From an uncultured Anaerovibrio sp. (GTDB taxonomy: Bacteria; Bacillota; Negativicutes; Selenomonadales; Selenomonadaceae), in contig CAKPYV010000044.1 in the NCBI GenBank assembly GCA_934203205.1, forward strand, positions 1 through 18,275: DNA of 18,275 bases. The letters run 5' to 3'. Positions 1 to 6,593 of the stretch are shown in pieces (the stretch's first letter is position 1; each line of letters starts with the position of its first letter). The position numbers were made by a program, and so were the translations under genes. The notes below the pieces were generated by a model, which saw only the letters and a list, made by a program, of their open reading frames with translations, did no database searches and was not told the DNA's origin.

Positions 1-3
1 ATA

Positions 4-79
4 TGGAGCGGAAAACGAGACTCGAACTCGCGACCCCCACCTTGGCAAGGTGATGCTCTACCAACTGAGCTATTTCCGC
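4..79 (-). tRNA. tRNA-Gly (anticodon GCC)
   Basis: Read on the minus strand this is a complete 76-nt cloverleaf. The acceptor stem is GCGGAAA pairing with TTTCCGC, the discriminator is T, and an encoded CCA sits at positions 6-4. The D-arm has AGCTCAGTTGGTAGAGC and the T-arm has GTTCGAGTC. The anticodon loop reads CTTGCCAAG, giving anticodon GCC. It is transcribed leftwards from a strong promoter about 45 bases upstream. Confidence 0.97.
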
Positions 80-123
80 ATATTTACTGTGTTTGTCAGT
101 GCTCTGCGTGACTGACAAGGAAT

Positions 124-152
124 ATAATACATTTTTCTAAGAACTTTGTCAA
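124..152 (-). promoter_or_regulatory. Promoter of tRNA-Gly
   Basis: On the minus strand TTGACA (152-147) is followed after exactly 17 bases by TATTAT (129-124). This is a near-perfect sigma-A/sigma-70 promoter placed to start transcription about 38-40 bases before the mature tRNA 5' end. Confidence 0.88.
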
Positions 153-160
153 CACTTTTT

Positions 161-212
161 TAAAAAAAATTAAAAAAACCTGCAAACAACGAATTTAACC
201 GCTGTTTGCAGG
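161..212 (-). terminator. Rho-independent terminator of copA
   Basis: On the minus strand CCTGCAAAC (212-204) pairs perfectly with GTTTGCAGG (187-179) across a 16-base loop. A long T-rich run follows (about 178-161). It lies 28 bases after the copA stop and just before the tRNA-Gly promoter, so it insulates the two units. Confidence 0.88.
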
Positions 213-240
213 TCTTTAAAGCCTCCGAAGAAAACTGTAA

Positions 241-2832
241 TTACACTAATTCATAGCCAGCTTCTTCAATTACCTTTTTAAATTCCTCACGGGAAATTTC
301 ACGGTCAGCCTCTACAGTAGCAGTTTTGGCCTCCAGATTCACATCTACAGAAATTACTCCCTCCATTTTGCTTAGAGCATCATTAACATGCTTCTGGCAA
401 TGCTGACACATCATACCTTCAATTTTCAATTCTGTTTTCATTTTCGCTTCATCCTTTCCTGCATTTAATGAATTTTCATTTGCTTCTATTTCCTTCCAAT
501 CCCTGCTCTGAGGGACAGAATTACCGTGTTGAAACCGAAATCCCTTTAGTCTAAGGGCATTCAGCACCACGCAGACACTGCTCATACTCATGGCCGCTGC
601 GCCAATCATAGGGGACAGCTTCAGGCCAAAGCCAGGGTAAAGTAGTCCCGCCGCCAGAGGGATACCGATAATATTATAGATAAAGGCCCAGAAAAGGTTT
701 TCCTTGATATTGCGGATTACCCCACCGCTTAGCTTGATGGTGTCCACCACAGCCGAAAGATCATTACCTACCAGCACCACATCGGCACTTTCCAAGGCTA
801 TATCCGTGCCTGCTCCAATGGCTATCCCCACATCAGCTCTGGCCAAGGCGGGAGCATCATTAATGCCATCTCCTACCATAGCTACCTTTTTCCCTTGCTG
901 CTGCAGCTTGTGAACTATTTTTTCCTTATCCTGGGGCAATATCTGGGCAAATACCTGGGTTATACCTACCCTATCTGCCACAGCCTGGGCTGTTTGCTGA
1001 TTGTCTCCTGTCAACATAATAACATCCAGCCCCATAGTCTGCATAGCTTGAACTGCCGCCAGACTAGAGGACTTTTCTTTATCAGCTACTGCCAGCATAC
1101 CCAAAAGCTGGTTTTCTCCTGCCACCAGCAAGACAGTTTTTCCCTGCTGGGAAAGCCTTGTTAAAGCAGACTGCTGCTCATCTATAGCTATCCCTAAAGC
1201 CTCCATGTAAGCAGCATTTCCTACATATACTTTTCGTCCCTGCACCAAGCCGGAAATTCCTCGACCATTTTCACTGGTAAAATCAACAGCTTCGAAGATA
1301 GGTACATTTATCTTTTTGCCATAGTCAATAATTGCCTGGGCCAAAGGATGCTGACTGGCTTTTTCCAAAGCCATAGTCAAGGCCAAAAGCTCCTCTTTGT
1401 CTACAGTCAAAGGAATAATATCCACCAGCAGAGGCTTCCCCTCTGTAATCGTGCCGGTTTTGTCCAATACTACTGTATCTATATGATGGGCCTGCTCCAA
1501 GGCCTCACCGGATTTAATCAAAATTCCCCGCTGAGCTCCCTTGCCGGTACCTACCATAATAGCTACCGGTGTAGCCAGCCCCAAGGCGCAGGGGCAGGAA
1601 ATTACCAGTATGGAAATAGCAATGGAAAAGGCAAATTCCACCGTTGCCCCCATAGCCAGCCAAATCCCTCCTGCTAGAATAGCAATGGCTATAACTGTTG
1701 GCACAAACACACCAGCCACCTTATCGGCAATTTGGGCAATAGGCGCCTTGGAGCTGCTGGCCTCATCCACCAGCTGAATAATCTGGCTAATTGTGGATTC
1801 ACTACCTACTCGCTCCGCCCGGAAATGAATATAACCATTCTGATTCAGGGTTGCAGAAACTACTTTATCCCCGGGATTTTTCACCACAGGGATACTTTCC
1901 CCCGTAATGGCAGCTTCATCTACCGTGGTACTGCCAGAAATTACCACTCCATCTGCGGCAATAGTTCCCCCTGGCTTCACCACAATTTCTTCGCCTACCA
2001 CCAGCTCCTCAACGGGAATTTCCAGTTCCTGCCCCTGTCGAATAACCAAGGCCTTGGCTGGCATTAGCTGCATCAGCTTTCTCAGGGCCTCACCGGTGCT
2101 GTTTTTGGCTCTGGCCTCCAGATATTTGCCCACCGTAATCAAGGTGACAATCATACCAGCAGATTCAAAATAAAGGTTTTGGCTGTATTCCTCCACCAGG
2201 GCCATATCGCCGTGGCCCAGTCCCCAGCTCATACGGAAAATAGCAAATATGCCAAAAATTACCGAGGCTGCCGCTCCCATGCCTACCAAACTGTCCATAT
2301 TGGGGGCACCCTGCCAAAGATTCCGAAAGCCGTTAATAAAATACTTGCGATTCAGAAGCAAAATCGGACAAACCAGCAGGAATTGAGCAAAGGCAAAGGT
2401 TATGGCATTTTCCGGCCCATGAAATATCGCCTTAAAAGCCGGAGCCACTGGCAGGCCAAACCATTCCCACAGCATATGATGCATGGCTATATACATAAGA
2501 GGAAGCAGACATACTATGGACCAGATAAGCCGCCGTTTCATGCTGGCCGCTTCCTTATCCAGCACATTTTCTCCCTCTGGGGCTGTAGGGGAACTTTTCT
2601 GAGCCCCCTGACCAGCTGTGCCTGAAAGAGCCGCTCCATAGCCGGCGTTTTCCACCCCTTGGATAATATCTGTGGAAGAAAGCTGTTTTTCATCATAGGC
2701 TATCTGCATACTATTAGTTAGAAGATTAACCACTGCCTCATGTACTCCCGGCAGCTTGTCTACCGCCTTTTGCACTCTGGCGGAGCAGGCGGAGCAGGTC
2801 ATGCCGGTAATAAGATATTTTTCTTTTTGCAT
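241..2832 (-). CDS. copA: Copper-exporting P1B-type ATPase with C-terminal CopZ-like domain
   Basis: Inner-membrane pump that uses ATP to export Cu(I) from the cytoplasm. The 863 residues contain, in order: an N-terminal HMA metal-binding domain with GMTCSAC (residues 10-16), the actuator TGES (310-313), the transmembrane metal site CPC (413-415), the phosphorylation site DKTGT (457-461), the P1B HP motif (495-496), the hinge GDGIND (654-659) and the Cu-specific last helix MSSVCVVLNAL. After a linker of about 35 residues a second complete HMA domain with GMMCQHC follows (about 800-863). Typical bacterial CopA ends near the last helix, so this is an ATPase-CopZ fusion. A GAGGT ribosome site lies 5-6 bases before ATG. 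The gene stands alone, with tandem promoter/operators upstream and its own terminator. No CsoR or CopY gene is visible nearby. Confidence 0.96.
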   Translation of the reverse strand: MQKEKYLITGMTCSACSARVQKAVDKLPGVHEAVVNLLTNSMQIAYDEKQLSSTDIIQGVENAGYGAALSGTAGQGAQKSSPTAPEGENVLDKEAASMKRRLIWSIVCLLPLMYIAMHHMLWEWFGLPVAPAFKAIFHGPENAITFAFAQFLLVCPILLLNRKYFINGFRNLWQGAPNMDSLVGMGAAASVIFGIFAIFRMSWGLGHGDMALVEEYSQNLYFESAGMIVTLITVGKYLEARAKNSTGEALRKLMQLMPAKALVIRQGQELEIPVEELVVGEEIVVKPGGTIAADGVVISGSTTVDEAAITGESIPVVKNPGDKVVSATLNQNGYIHFRAERVGSESTISQIIQLVDEASSSKAPIAQIADKVAGVFVPTVIAIAILAGGIWLAMGATVEFAFSIAISILVISCPCALGLATPVAIMVGTGKGAQRGILIKSGEALEQAHHIDTVVLDKTGTITEGKPLLVDIIPLTVDKEELLALTMALEKASQHPLAQAIIDYGKKINVPIFEAVDFTSENGRGISGLVQGRKVYVGNAAYMEALGIAIDEQQSALTRLSQQGKTVLLVAGENQLLGMLAVADKEKSSSLAAVQAMQTMGLDVIMLTGDNQQTAQAVADRVGITQVFAQILPQDKEKIVHKLQQQGKKVAMVGDGINDAPALARADVGIAIGAGTDIALESADVVLVGNDLSAVVDTIKLSGGVIRNIKENLFWAFIYNIIGIPLAAGLLYPGFGLKLSPMIGAAAMSMSSVCVVLNALRLKGFRFQHGNSVPQSRDWKEIEANENSLNAGKDEAKMKTELKIEGMMCQHCQKHVNDALSKMEGVISVDVNLEAKTATVEADREISREEFKKVIEEAGYELV
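439..460 (-). promoter_or_regulatory. Candidate internal ribosome site and start for a free CopZ-like protein
   Basis: Inside copA, on the minus strand, AGGAAAGGA (460-452) is followed after 10 bases by an in-frame ATG (441-439), which is Met798 of the ATPase. Initiation here would yield a 66-residue protein that is exactly the C-terminal HMA domain with GMMCQHC, the usual size of CopZ. Spacing is slightly long. Use of this start is an inference. Confidence 0.45.
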
Positions 2833-2876
2833 AGACTACCTCGTAAAAATACTGATTGAAAATTGTTATCACTGCC

Positions 2877-2906
2877 AATATAGCACCTTTTTATGACATA
2901 TGTCAA
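2877..2906 (-). promoter_or_regulatory. copA proximal promoter with palindromic operator
   Basis: On the minus strand TTGACA (2906-2901), an 18-base spacer and TATATT (2882-2877). The -35 overlaps a perfect 12-base palindrome TGACATATGTCA (2894-2905). This is the copy nearer the copA start (2832). Confidence 0.72.
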
Positions 2907-2910
2907 TAAT

Positions 2911-2939
2911 AATATAGTAACTTTTATGGCATATGTCAA
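2911..2939 (-). promoter_or_regulatory. copA distal promoter with imperfect copy of the operator
   Basis: On the minus strand TTGACA (2939-2934), a 17-base spacer and TATATT (2916-2911). The -35 overlaps TGGCATATGTCA (2927-2938), one mismatch from the proximal palindrome. The two palindrome centres are 33 bp apart, about three helical turns, so dimers bound at both would face the same side. Confidence 0.65.
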
Positions 2940-2952
2940 TAACTAATAAAAT

Positions 2953-2981
2953 TTGCTTTACTTTATAAGAGAGATTAAAAT
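2953..2981 (+). promoter_or_regulatory. Promoter of xpaC-telA
   Basis: TTGCTT (2953-2958), a 17-base spacer and TAAAAT (2976-2981). It predicts a transcript start near 2988, which fits translation from 3021 and not from the upstream ATG at 2997. It is divergent from the copA promoters. Confidence 0.6.
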
Positions 2982-3020
2982 ATACATAAAAGATACATGG
3001 TAAAAGAATCGAGGATTTTT

Positions 3021-3872
3021 ATGTGGGATTTTATAAAAAAAGTATTTAGAGATATTTGCTCAGCAGCTTTAGATTTTTTCTTGTTTACCACAGGATTTGT
3101 TTTATGCATAGGCTTTGTAGGCGGTTTATTCGCAGGAAAATTTCTGCCTGCCATAATAATGGGATTAATAGGTCTGATGCTTTGCATATTTGGCAGCCGC
3201 AAGCTTTGGCTTCCCAAATGGCAGGAGAGTCAGGCAAAGGCCAAAACTCTGCCTTCCGTAAAACCTGCCACCTTGTCTGAAACCAGTGAGGGAAATACTG
3301 TTAGCGATTTTGCCCAGGAAAGCTACGAAAAGGCTGTAGCTGATTACAATAGCCTCAATGAAATTATCCGTCAGCTTTCTGACAAAGAGCTGATTGGCCA
3401 GTTGGAAAAAATGCAGGCTATTGCCTTCAAAATGCTGAATTATATGAAATATCATCCCGAAAAGGTGGCCTTGGCAGATCAGTTTATTAATTATTATCAG
3501 GATAGAGCCTTGAGTCTTTCCCAGCAATTTCTGGAATTTGAGGAAATGAATCTAAATACCCCAGAGATTAACCAGCTCAAAGCCAAAACCAAAATCACTC
3601 TGGAATCCTTTGATGAAGCCTATGAAGCTCAGTTTAGCCGCATGGTTTCGGACAAGATTATGGAAATGGAATCTGAGCTGCAGGTGGCCAGGCAGATTAT
3701 GTCTGATGCAGGAATTTCCAACAAAGCCACCCATAGTTCCCAACCGGCAGATATTCCCAGCGAAGAACCTGCCGACTCTGATAGCCGTGATTTTCGTATA
3801 GACCGCCCTTTTGATGGTTGTGGAAAAAAACAGGGCTGTCATGGCCGTCCTAGAGGTCGTTTTCAAAAATAG
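3021..3872 (+). CDS. xpaC: XpaC-like membrane protein (5-bromo-4-chloroindolyl phosphate hydrolysis family)
   Basis: 283 residues. The N-terminus has two closely spaced membrane segments (about residues 13-60), followed by a long helical, Lys/Glu-rich cytoplasmic domain ending in an MESELQVARQIM-like helix, as in the XpaC family. It is directly upstream of telA, as in the xpaC-yaaN pair of Bacillus subtilis, which supports the call. The family's biochemical role is unsettled; it is associated with resistance to envelope-active agents. I start at 3021 because GAGGA lies 5 bases before that ATG, whereas the ATG at 2997 has no ribosome site and would leave a leader of about 9 bases. The last 50 residues (SQPADIPSEEP onwards) are low complexity and not family-like. 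Confidence 0.82.
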   Translation: MWDFIKKVFRDICSAALDFFLFTTGFVLCIGFVGGLFAGKFLPAIIMGLIGLMLCIFGSRKLWLPKWQESQAKAKTLPSVKPATLSETSEGNTVSDFAQESYEKAVADYNSLNEIIRQLSDKELIGQLEKMQAIAFKMLNYMKYHPEKVALADQFINYYQDRALSLSQQFLEFEEMNLNTPEINQLKAKTKITLESFDEAYEAQFSRMVSDKIMEMESELQVARQIMSDAGISNKATHSSQPADIPSEEPADSDSRDFRIDRPFDGCGKKQGCHGRPRGRFQK

Positions 3873-3886
3873 AAAGGATGAAATTT

Positions 3887-5035
3887 ATGCCAGATATTAG
3901 TCTTGAAGATTTGCTGCAGGCCAAAAAAACCGAAGCTGCTGCCCAGCCAGTCCTTATGAATCAACAGCAGGAAATTCAGCAGGTTACAGCCCAGACCGAA
4001 GCCCTTACTCCCGCCCAACGCCAGCAGGTAGAGGAAATCAAAGAAAAAATCAATTTGATGGATTCCGGCTATGCTCTGCAATTTGGCTCTACAGCCCAAA
4101 AGGATATGGCGGCCTTTTCTGATAGCCTTCTTAGCCAGGTTCGCACCAAGGACAGCGGTCAGGTAGGGGAACTCCTTACAGACCTTTCGGGAAAAATCAA
4201 CGATTTTTCCGAAAGCCAAAATGACAGCTTTGTGAAAAAAATCCCTCTCATTGGTTCTTTGGTAAACAAGGGAGAAAATATGCTTAGCTCCTATGAAAAG
4301 CTTTCTACCAAGGTAGCCAAAATCCAGTCTGAGCTGGAAAAGGCCAAAACTACCATGATGAAGGATATTGTCCTCTTTGACAATCTTTATCAAAAAAATC
4401 TGGCTTATTTCAAGGAGCTGCAGCTTTATATTCAGGCTGGGGAGGAAAAGCTGACAGAAATGCGGAATCAGGTTCTCCCTAAACTGCGCATGGATGCAGC
4501 CAACTCTACCGATCCAATGGCAGCCCAGGTAGTTAGTGATTTTGAAAACAATGTGGACAGGTTTGAAAAGAAAATCCATGATTTGAAAATCAGCAAAACC
4601 ATTGCTATTCAAACCGCTCCCCAGCTGCGACTGATTCAGAATAACGACAAGATTCTGGTGGAAAGGGTACAGGGAGCTATTTACAACGCTATTCCCCTTT
4701 GGAAAAATCAAATTGTCATTGCCCTGGGCCTTAGCCGACAGCAGAACGTGCTGAAAATGCAGCAGGCTGTTTCTGATACCACCAATGAGCTGTTAAGAAA
4801 AAATGCGGAAATGCTGAAGCTGAATACCATTGAAACAGCCAAGGAAAACAACCGCAGTATTGTGGATATGGAAACCGTAAAAAAGGTTAATGAAGATTTG
4901 GTAACTACCCTGACCGAAACCCTGAAAATCCAGCAGGAGGGCAGAATTGCCCGGCAGAATGCCCAGCAGGAGCTGGCCAATATTGAAAACCAACTGAAAC
5001 AGGTATTGTTGGATAATATGAACCAAAGCCACTAA
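3887..5035 (+). CDS. telA: TelA-like toxic anion resistance protein
   Basis: 382-residue soluble, almost entirely helical protein rich in Gln, Glu and Lys. Hallmarks of the TelA/KlaA family (toxic anion resistance, PF05816) are the segment around KKIPLIGSLVNKGENML followed by long coiled-coil stretches, and the C-terminal helices with NAEMLKLNTIETA. Family members are linked to tellurite, cell-wall-antibiotic and bacteriocin tolerance; the mechanism is not established. It starts 14 bases after xpaC stops. The ATG at 3887 is chosen because AAAGGA is 8 bases upstream; the ATG at 3878 overlaps that ribosome site. A strong terminator follows 6 bases after the stop, so xpaC-telA is a two-gene operon. 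Confidence 0.92.
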   Translation: MPDISLEDLLQAKKTEAAAQPVLMNQQQEIQQVTAQTEALTPAQRQQVEEIKEKINLMDSGYALQFGSTAQKDMAAFSDSLLSQVRTKDSGQVGELLTDLSGKINDFSESQNDSFVKKIPLIGSLVNKGENMLSSYEKLSTKVAKIQSELEKAKTTMMKDIVLFDNLYQKNLAYFKELQLYIQAGEEKLTEMRNQVLPKLRMDAANSTDPMAAQVVSDFENNVDRFEKKIHDLKISKTIAIQTAPQLRLIQNNDKILVERVQGAIYNAIPLWKNQIVIALGLSRQQNVLKMQQAVSDTTNELLRKNAEMLKLNTIETAKENNRSIVDMETVKKVNEDLVTTLTETLKIQQEGRIARQNAQQELANIENQLKQVLLDNMNQSH

Positions 5036-5041
5036 ATGCAA

Positions 5042-5078
5042 AACAGGCTGCCCCCAGCGGGACAGCCTGTTATTTTTT
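5042..5078 (+). terminator. Terminator of xpaC-telA, possibly bidirectional
   Basis: AACAGGCTG (5042-5050) pairs perfectly with CAGCCTGTT (5063-5071), followed by ATTTTTT. It ends directly at the 3' end of the leftward tRNA-Thr, and on the minus strand the same stem is followed by a short T run, so it may also end the tRNA transcript. Confidence 0.88.
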
Positions 5079-5079
5079 A

Positions 5080-5155
5080 TGGAGCTGATAGCCAGAATCG
5101 AACTGGCGACCTTCGGGTTACGAATCCGATGCACTACCAACTGTGCTATATCAGC
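5080..5155 (-). tRNA. tRNA-Thr (anticodon CGT)
   Basis: 76-nt cloverleaf on the minus strand. The acceptor stem is GCTGATA pairing with TATCAGC, with encoded CCA (5082-5080). The D-stem is GCAC/GTGC, the T-arm has GTTCGATTC, and the anticodon loop TTCGTAA gives CGT. The anticodon stem is TCGGA/CCCGA, which leaves an A31-C39 mismatch at the base pair closing the loop. Everything else is canonical, so I regard it as a functional gene. Confidence 0.93.
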
Positions 5156-5214
5156 ATATATTAGCTTTGGATAAATGAAATGACTCACCATCTATACATT
5201 TACACTGCATTAGT

Positions 5215-5243
5215 ATTATAGCCTTTGGCCTCCTGACTGTCAA
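5215..5243 (-). promoter_or_regulatory. Promoter of tRNA-Thr
   Basis: Exact consensus on the minus strand: TTGACA (5243-5238), a 17-base spacer and TATAAT (5220-5215). It predicts a leader of about 50 bases that would be removed in tRNA maturation. Confidence 0.93.
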
Positions 5244-5297
5244 GAAATCAAAAAATGTTATGGAAATAAATTGTATACACTATGAAGTTGTTTTTTG

Positions 5298-5306
5298 TGC
5301 TATAAT
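5298..5306 (+). promoter_or_regulatory. Extended -10 promoter of the TauE-like gene
   Basis: TGCTATAAT (5298-5306) is a perfect extended -10 element. No good -35 is found at normal spacing (TTGTAT at 5271 is too far). Transcription from it would give a leader of about 125 bases. Confidence 0.6.
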
Positions 5307-5312
5307 AGCAGG

Positions 5313-5418
5313 GCTTGTTACTACTATTTAGTTCAGTTAGCAACAGCTTCTGGAGAATTTGACTCTTGAAGGATTTAAGCAGTAAGCTCACGCCTCTATA
5401 GGCGGGAGTAATTTACTG
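5313..5418 (+). promoter_or_regulatory. Structured 5' leader of unknown class
   Basis: Two strong hairpins fill the leader. The first runs 5313-5347, with TGTTACTA (5316-5323) against TAGCAACA (5338-5345), one mismatch, plus flanking GC pairs. The second runs 5380-5418: CAGTAA against TTACTG outside, then CTC-A-CGCCT, loop CTAT, AGGCG-G-GAG inside. The second ends about 5 bases before the AAAGGA ribosome site. There is no T run, so no intrinsic terminator; any control would be translational. I could not match it to a riboswitch class I know. Confidence 0.45.
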
Positions 5419-5438
5419 TATAGAAAGGATATGATTTC

Positions 5439-6197
5439 ATGCTTTTTCTTGCCATGCTGCTTTTAGGAGCTGTAATCGGCTTTGTGGGTGCCGGTGGCGC
5501 CGGTGTAACCATTGCCATGCTGGTGGTAGGCTTCCATGTGCCTATGCATGAGGCTTTGGCTGTAGCTCTGACCGCTATGATTTTTACCTGTCTTTCTGGG
5601 GCTTATAGCCACTTCAAGGAAGGAGAGGTAGTGGTCAAAACCGGTGCTGTTCTGGGTATCGGTGGCGTTGTAGGCTCTTTTGCTGGTGCCAATGTTTCCA
5701 TGATGCTGGATGCTGAGCTGGTGCGGTATATGACCAGCTATATTATGCTTTTGTCAGCGGTTTTACTTTATTTGAAGGTTTATCACTCCGATTGGCTCAA
5801 TGCCCGCTTCCATTTTCCCGACCATTTATTAGATGGCAAAAAGCTGTATCTCTATGGTCTTTTGGCTGGTACAGTTAATGGCTTTATCTCCGGGGCCTTT
5901 GGCATTGGTGCCGCCGCCTTTATTCAGCTTACCCTGCTGATTATCTTCGGCGTGCCTTTGATACAGGCCATTGGCACCTGTATGATGGTAATATTGCCCA
6001 TTTCTGTAGCTGGAGGGCTGGGATATATTCTCCAGGGCCAGCTGGACTTGGCTATTTTCCTGCAAACCCTGGTGGGCCAGTTTATTGGAGCCTATCTGGG
6101 GGCCAAGCTAACCCATCTGGCCCCCCGCCCAGTGCTGAAATTCTGCATTGTAGGCATGAGCACTATGGGCGGCGTCGTCCTGCTTTTCGGAGTATAA
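5439..6197 (+). CDS. TauE/SafE family (DUF81) membrane transporter
   Basis: 252 residues of almost continuous hydrophobic helices, about eight membrane segments, in two homologous halves each opening with a Gly-rich motif: GAVIGFVGAGGAG near the N-terminus and NGFISGAFGIGAAAF in the middle. This is the TauE/SafE (PF01925) layout. The family exports sulfite, sulfoacetate or other small anions, or moves sulfur compounds; the substrate here cannot be told. The length is normal for the family. AAAGGA lies 9 bases before the ATG. It is a single-gene unit between its own promoter/leader and a very strong terminator. No sulfur-metabolism genes adjoin it. Confidence 0.92.
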   Translation: MLFLAMLLLGAVIGFVGAGGAGVTIAMLVVGFHVPMHEALAVALTAMIFTCLSGAYSHFKEGEVVVKTGAVLGIGGVVGSFAGANVSMMLDAELVRYMTSYIMLLSAVLLYLKVYHSDWLNARFHFPDHLLDGKKLYLYGLLAGTVNGFISGAFGIGAAAFIQLTLLIIFGVPLIQAIGTCMMVILPISVAGGLGYILQGQLDLAIFLQTLVGQFIGAYLGAKLTHLAPRPVLKFCIVGMSTMGGVVLLFGV

Positions 6198-6210
6198 ATA
6201 TAGATACGCA

Positions 6211-6253
6211 AAAACCCGCAGAAATTCACATAATGTGAACTTCTGCGGGTTTT
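6211..6253 (+). terminator. Strong terminator after the TauE-like gene
   Basis: AAAACCCGCAGAA (6211-6223) pairs perfectly with TTCTGCGGGTTTT (6241-6253), and the stem continues with TTCACA/TGTGAA around a TAA loop. A and T runs flank it on both sides, so it works in both directions. Confidence 0.95.
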
Positions 6254-6296
6254 CTACAAAGAAGCCAAGGAATACAAGACATTTACAAGACAATTA

Positions 6297-6305
6297 TGTT
6301 ATAAT
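6297..6305 (+). promoter_or_regulatory. Promoter of the small membrane-peptide mRNA
   Basis: Extended -10 TGTTATAAT (6297-6305). The best -35 is the weak AAGACA (6276-6281), 18 bases upstream. The transcript would begin about 6310-6313, exactly at the left arm of the inverted repeat. Confidence 0.62.
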
Positions 6306-6339
6306 GAAAGTGGTGCTACCATAACGGTAGGCGGTTGGC

Positions 6340-6406
6340 CCTCTCCGGAGGGACTGTTACCCTCCGATTATATAGAAACCAGCTTGCTGGAATAAATATA
6401 GGAGGG
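6340..6406 (+). promoter_or_regulatory. Leader with mutually exclusive SD-sequestering hairpins
   Basis: Four alternating blocks: CCCTC (6340-6344), GGAGGG (6347-6352), CCCTCC (6360-6365) and the ribosome site GGAGGG (6401-6406). Block 1 pairs with 2 while 3 pairs with 4, hiding the SD. The 3-4 stem is reinforced by TATAT/ATATA and by an inner hairpin CCAGC-TT-GCTGG. Alternatively block 2 pairs with 3, freeing the SD. The pairings are visible; the switching is inferred. Confidence 0.6.
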
Positions 6407-6415
6407 CGTGATGCC

Positions 6416-6511
6416 ATGTCTATTTTGGATTTGCTAGGTGTACTTGGTTACACCGCAACCATTTTTGGCCTAGGCTACATGATGGGCAAAGATGCCCGTA
6501 AACAGAAATAA
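6416..6511 (+). CDS. 31-residue membrane peptide, candidate type I toxin
   Basis: 31 codons from ATG to TAA. The peptide has a short N-terminus (MSILDLLG), one hydrophobic span with Gly, Tyr and Thr (about residues 6-23) and a basic tail ending KDARKQK. That is the build of type I toxins such as the Fst/Ldr, TxpA/BsrG and small holin-like families, which insert into the membrane and depolarise it. I do not recognise the exact family. The SD GGAGGG is 9 bases upstream. An overlapping ATG at 6411 starts an 8-codon frame ending within this gene, which could couple or compete. Flanking inverted repeats, a structured leader and a convergent antisense promoter all point to RNA-based control. Function not proven. 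Confidence 0.68.
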   Translation: MSILDLLGVLGYTATIFGLGYMMGKDARKQK

Positions 6512-6587
6512 CCGCCCCAGGTCACAAACTGTGCGGTTAAATCTGAACAGATAAATGGGCCAACCGTCTATCGGTAGCACTTTCTTT
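6500..6587 (-). ncRNA. Candidate antisense antitoxin RNA
   Basis: A transcript from the minus promoter at 6594-6623 would start near 6587 and read into the 3' end of the peptide mRNA. Its first bases (GTGCTACC then CGGTTGGCCC) copy the 5' end of the sense RNA and are complementary to the sense 3' arm. A hairpin at 6510-6538 (AACCG-CACA against TGTG-CGGTT, with a bulge) followed on the minus strand by T-rich sequence could end it. Both ends are estimates. Confidence 0.4.
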
Positions 6588-6593
6588 ATAATA

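Larger units (their letters stand above)
6313..6580. repeat. Long-range inverted repeat flanking the small peptide gene
   Basis: Left arm: GTGCTACC (6313-6320) and CGGTTGGCCC (6332-6341). Right arm: GGGCCAACCG (6557-6566) and GGTAGCAC (6573-6580). The 8-base and 10-base segments are perfect reverse complements; the bases between them differ in length (11 versus 6). The arms would pair the 5' and 3' ends of the peptide mRNA. Confidence 0.9.

Noticed and set aside
2997..3020. ATG at 2997 as start of xpaC
   Set aside because: It has no ribosome site and lies about 9 bases after the predicted transcript start; ATG 3021 has GAGGA at 5 bases.
3765..3899. Possible frameshift near the end of xpaC
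   Set aside because: A different frame after the A7 run near 3825 reads protein-like for about 25 residues, but it would destroy the telA ribosome site spacing logic, and the family core is already complete before this tail.
3863..4711. Long open frame antisense to telA
   Set aside because: Phe/Leu-rich translation mirroring the Lys/Gln/Glu codons of telA; no independent support.
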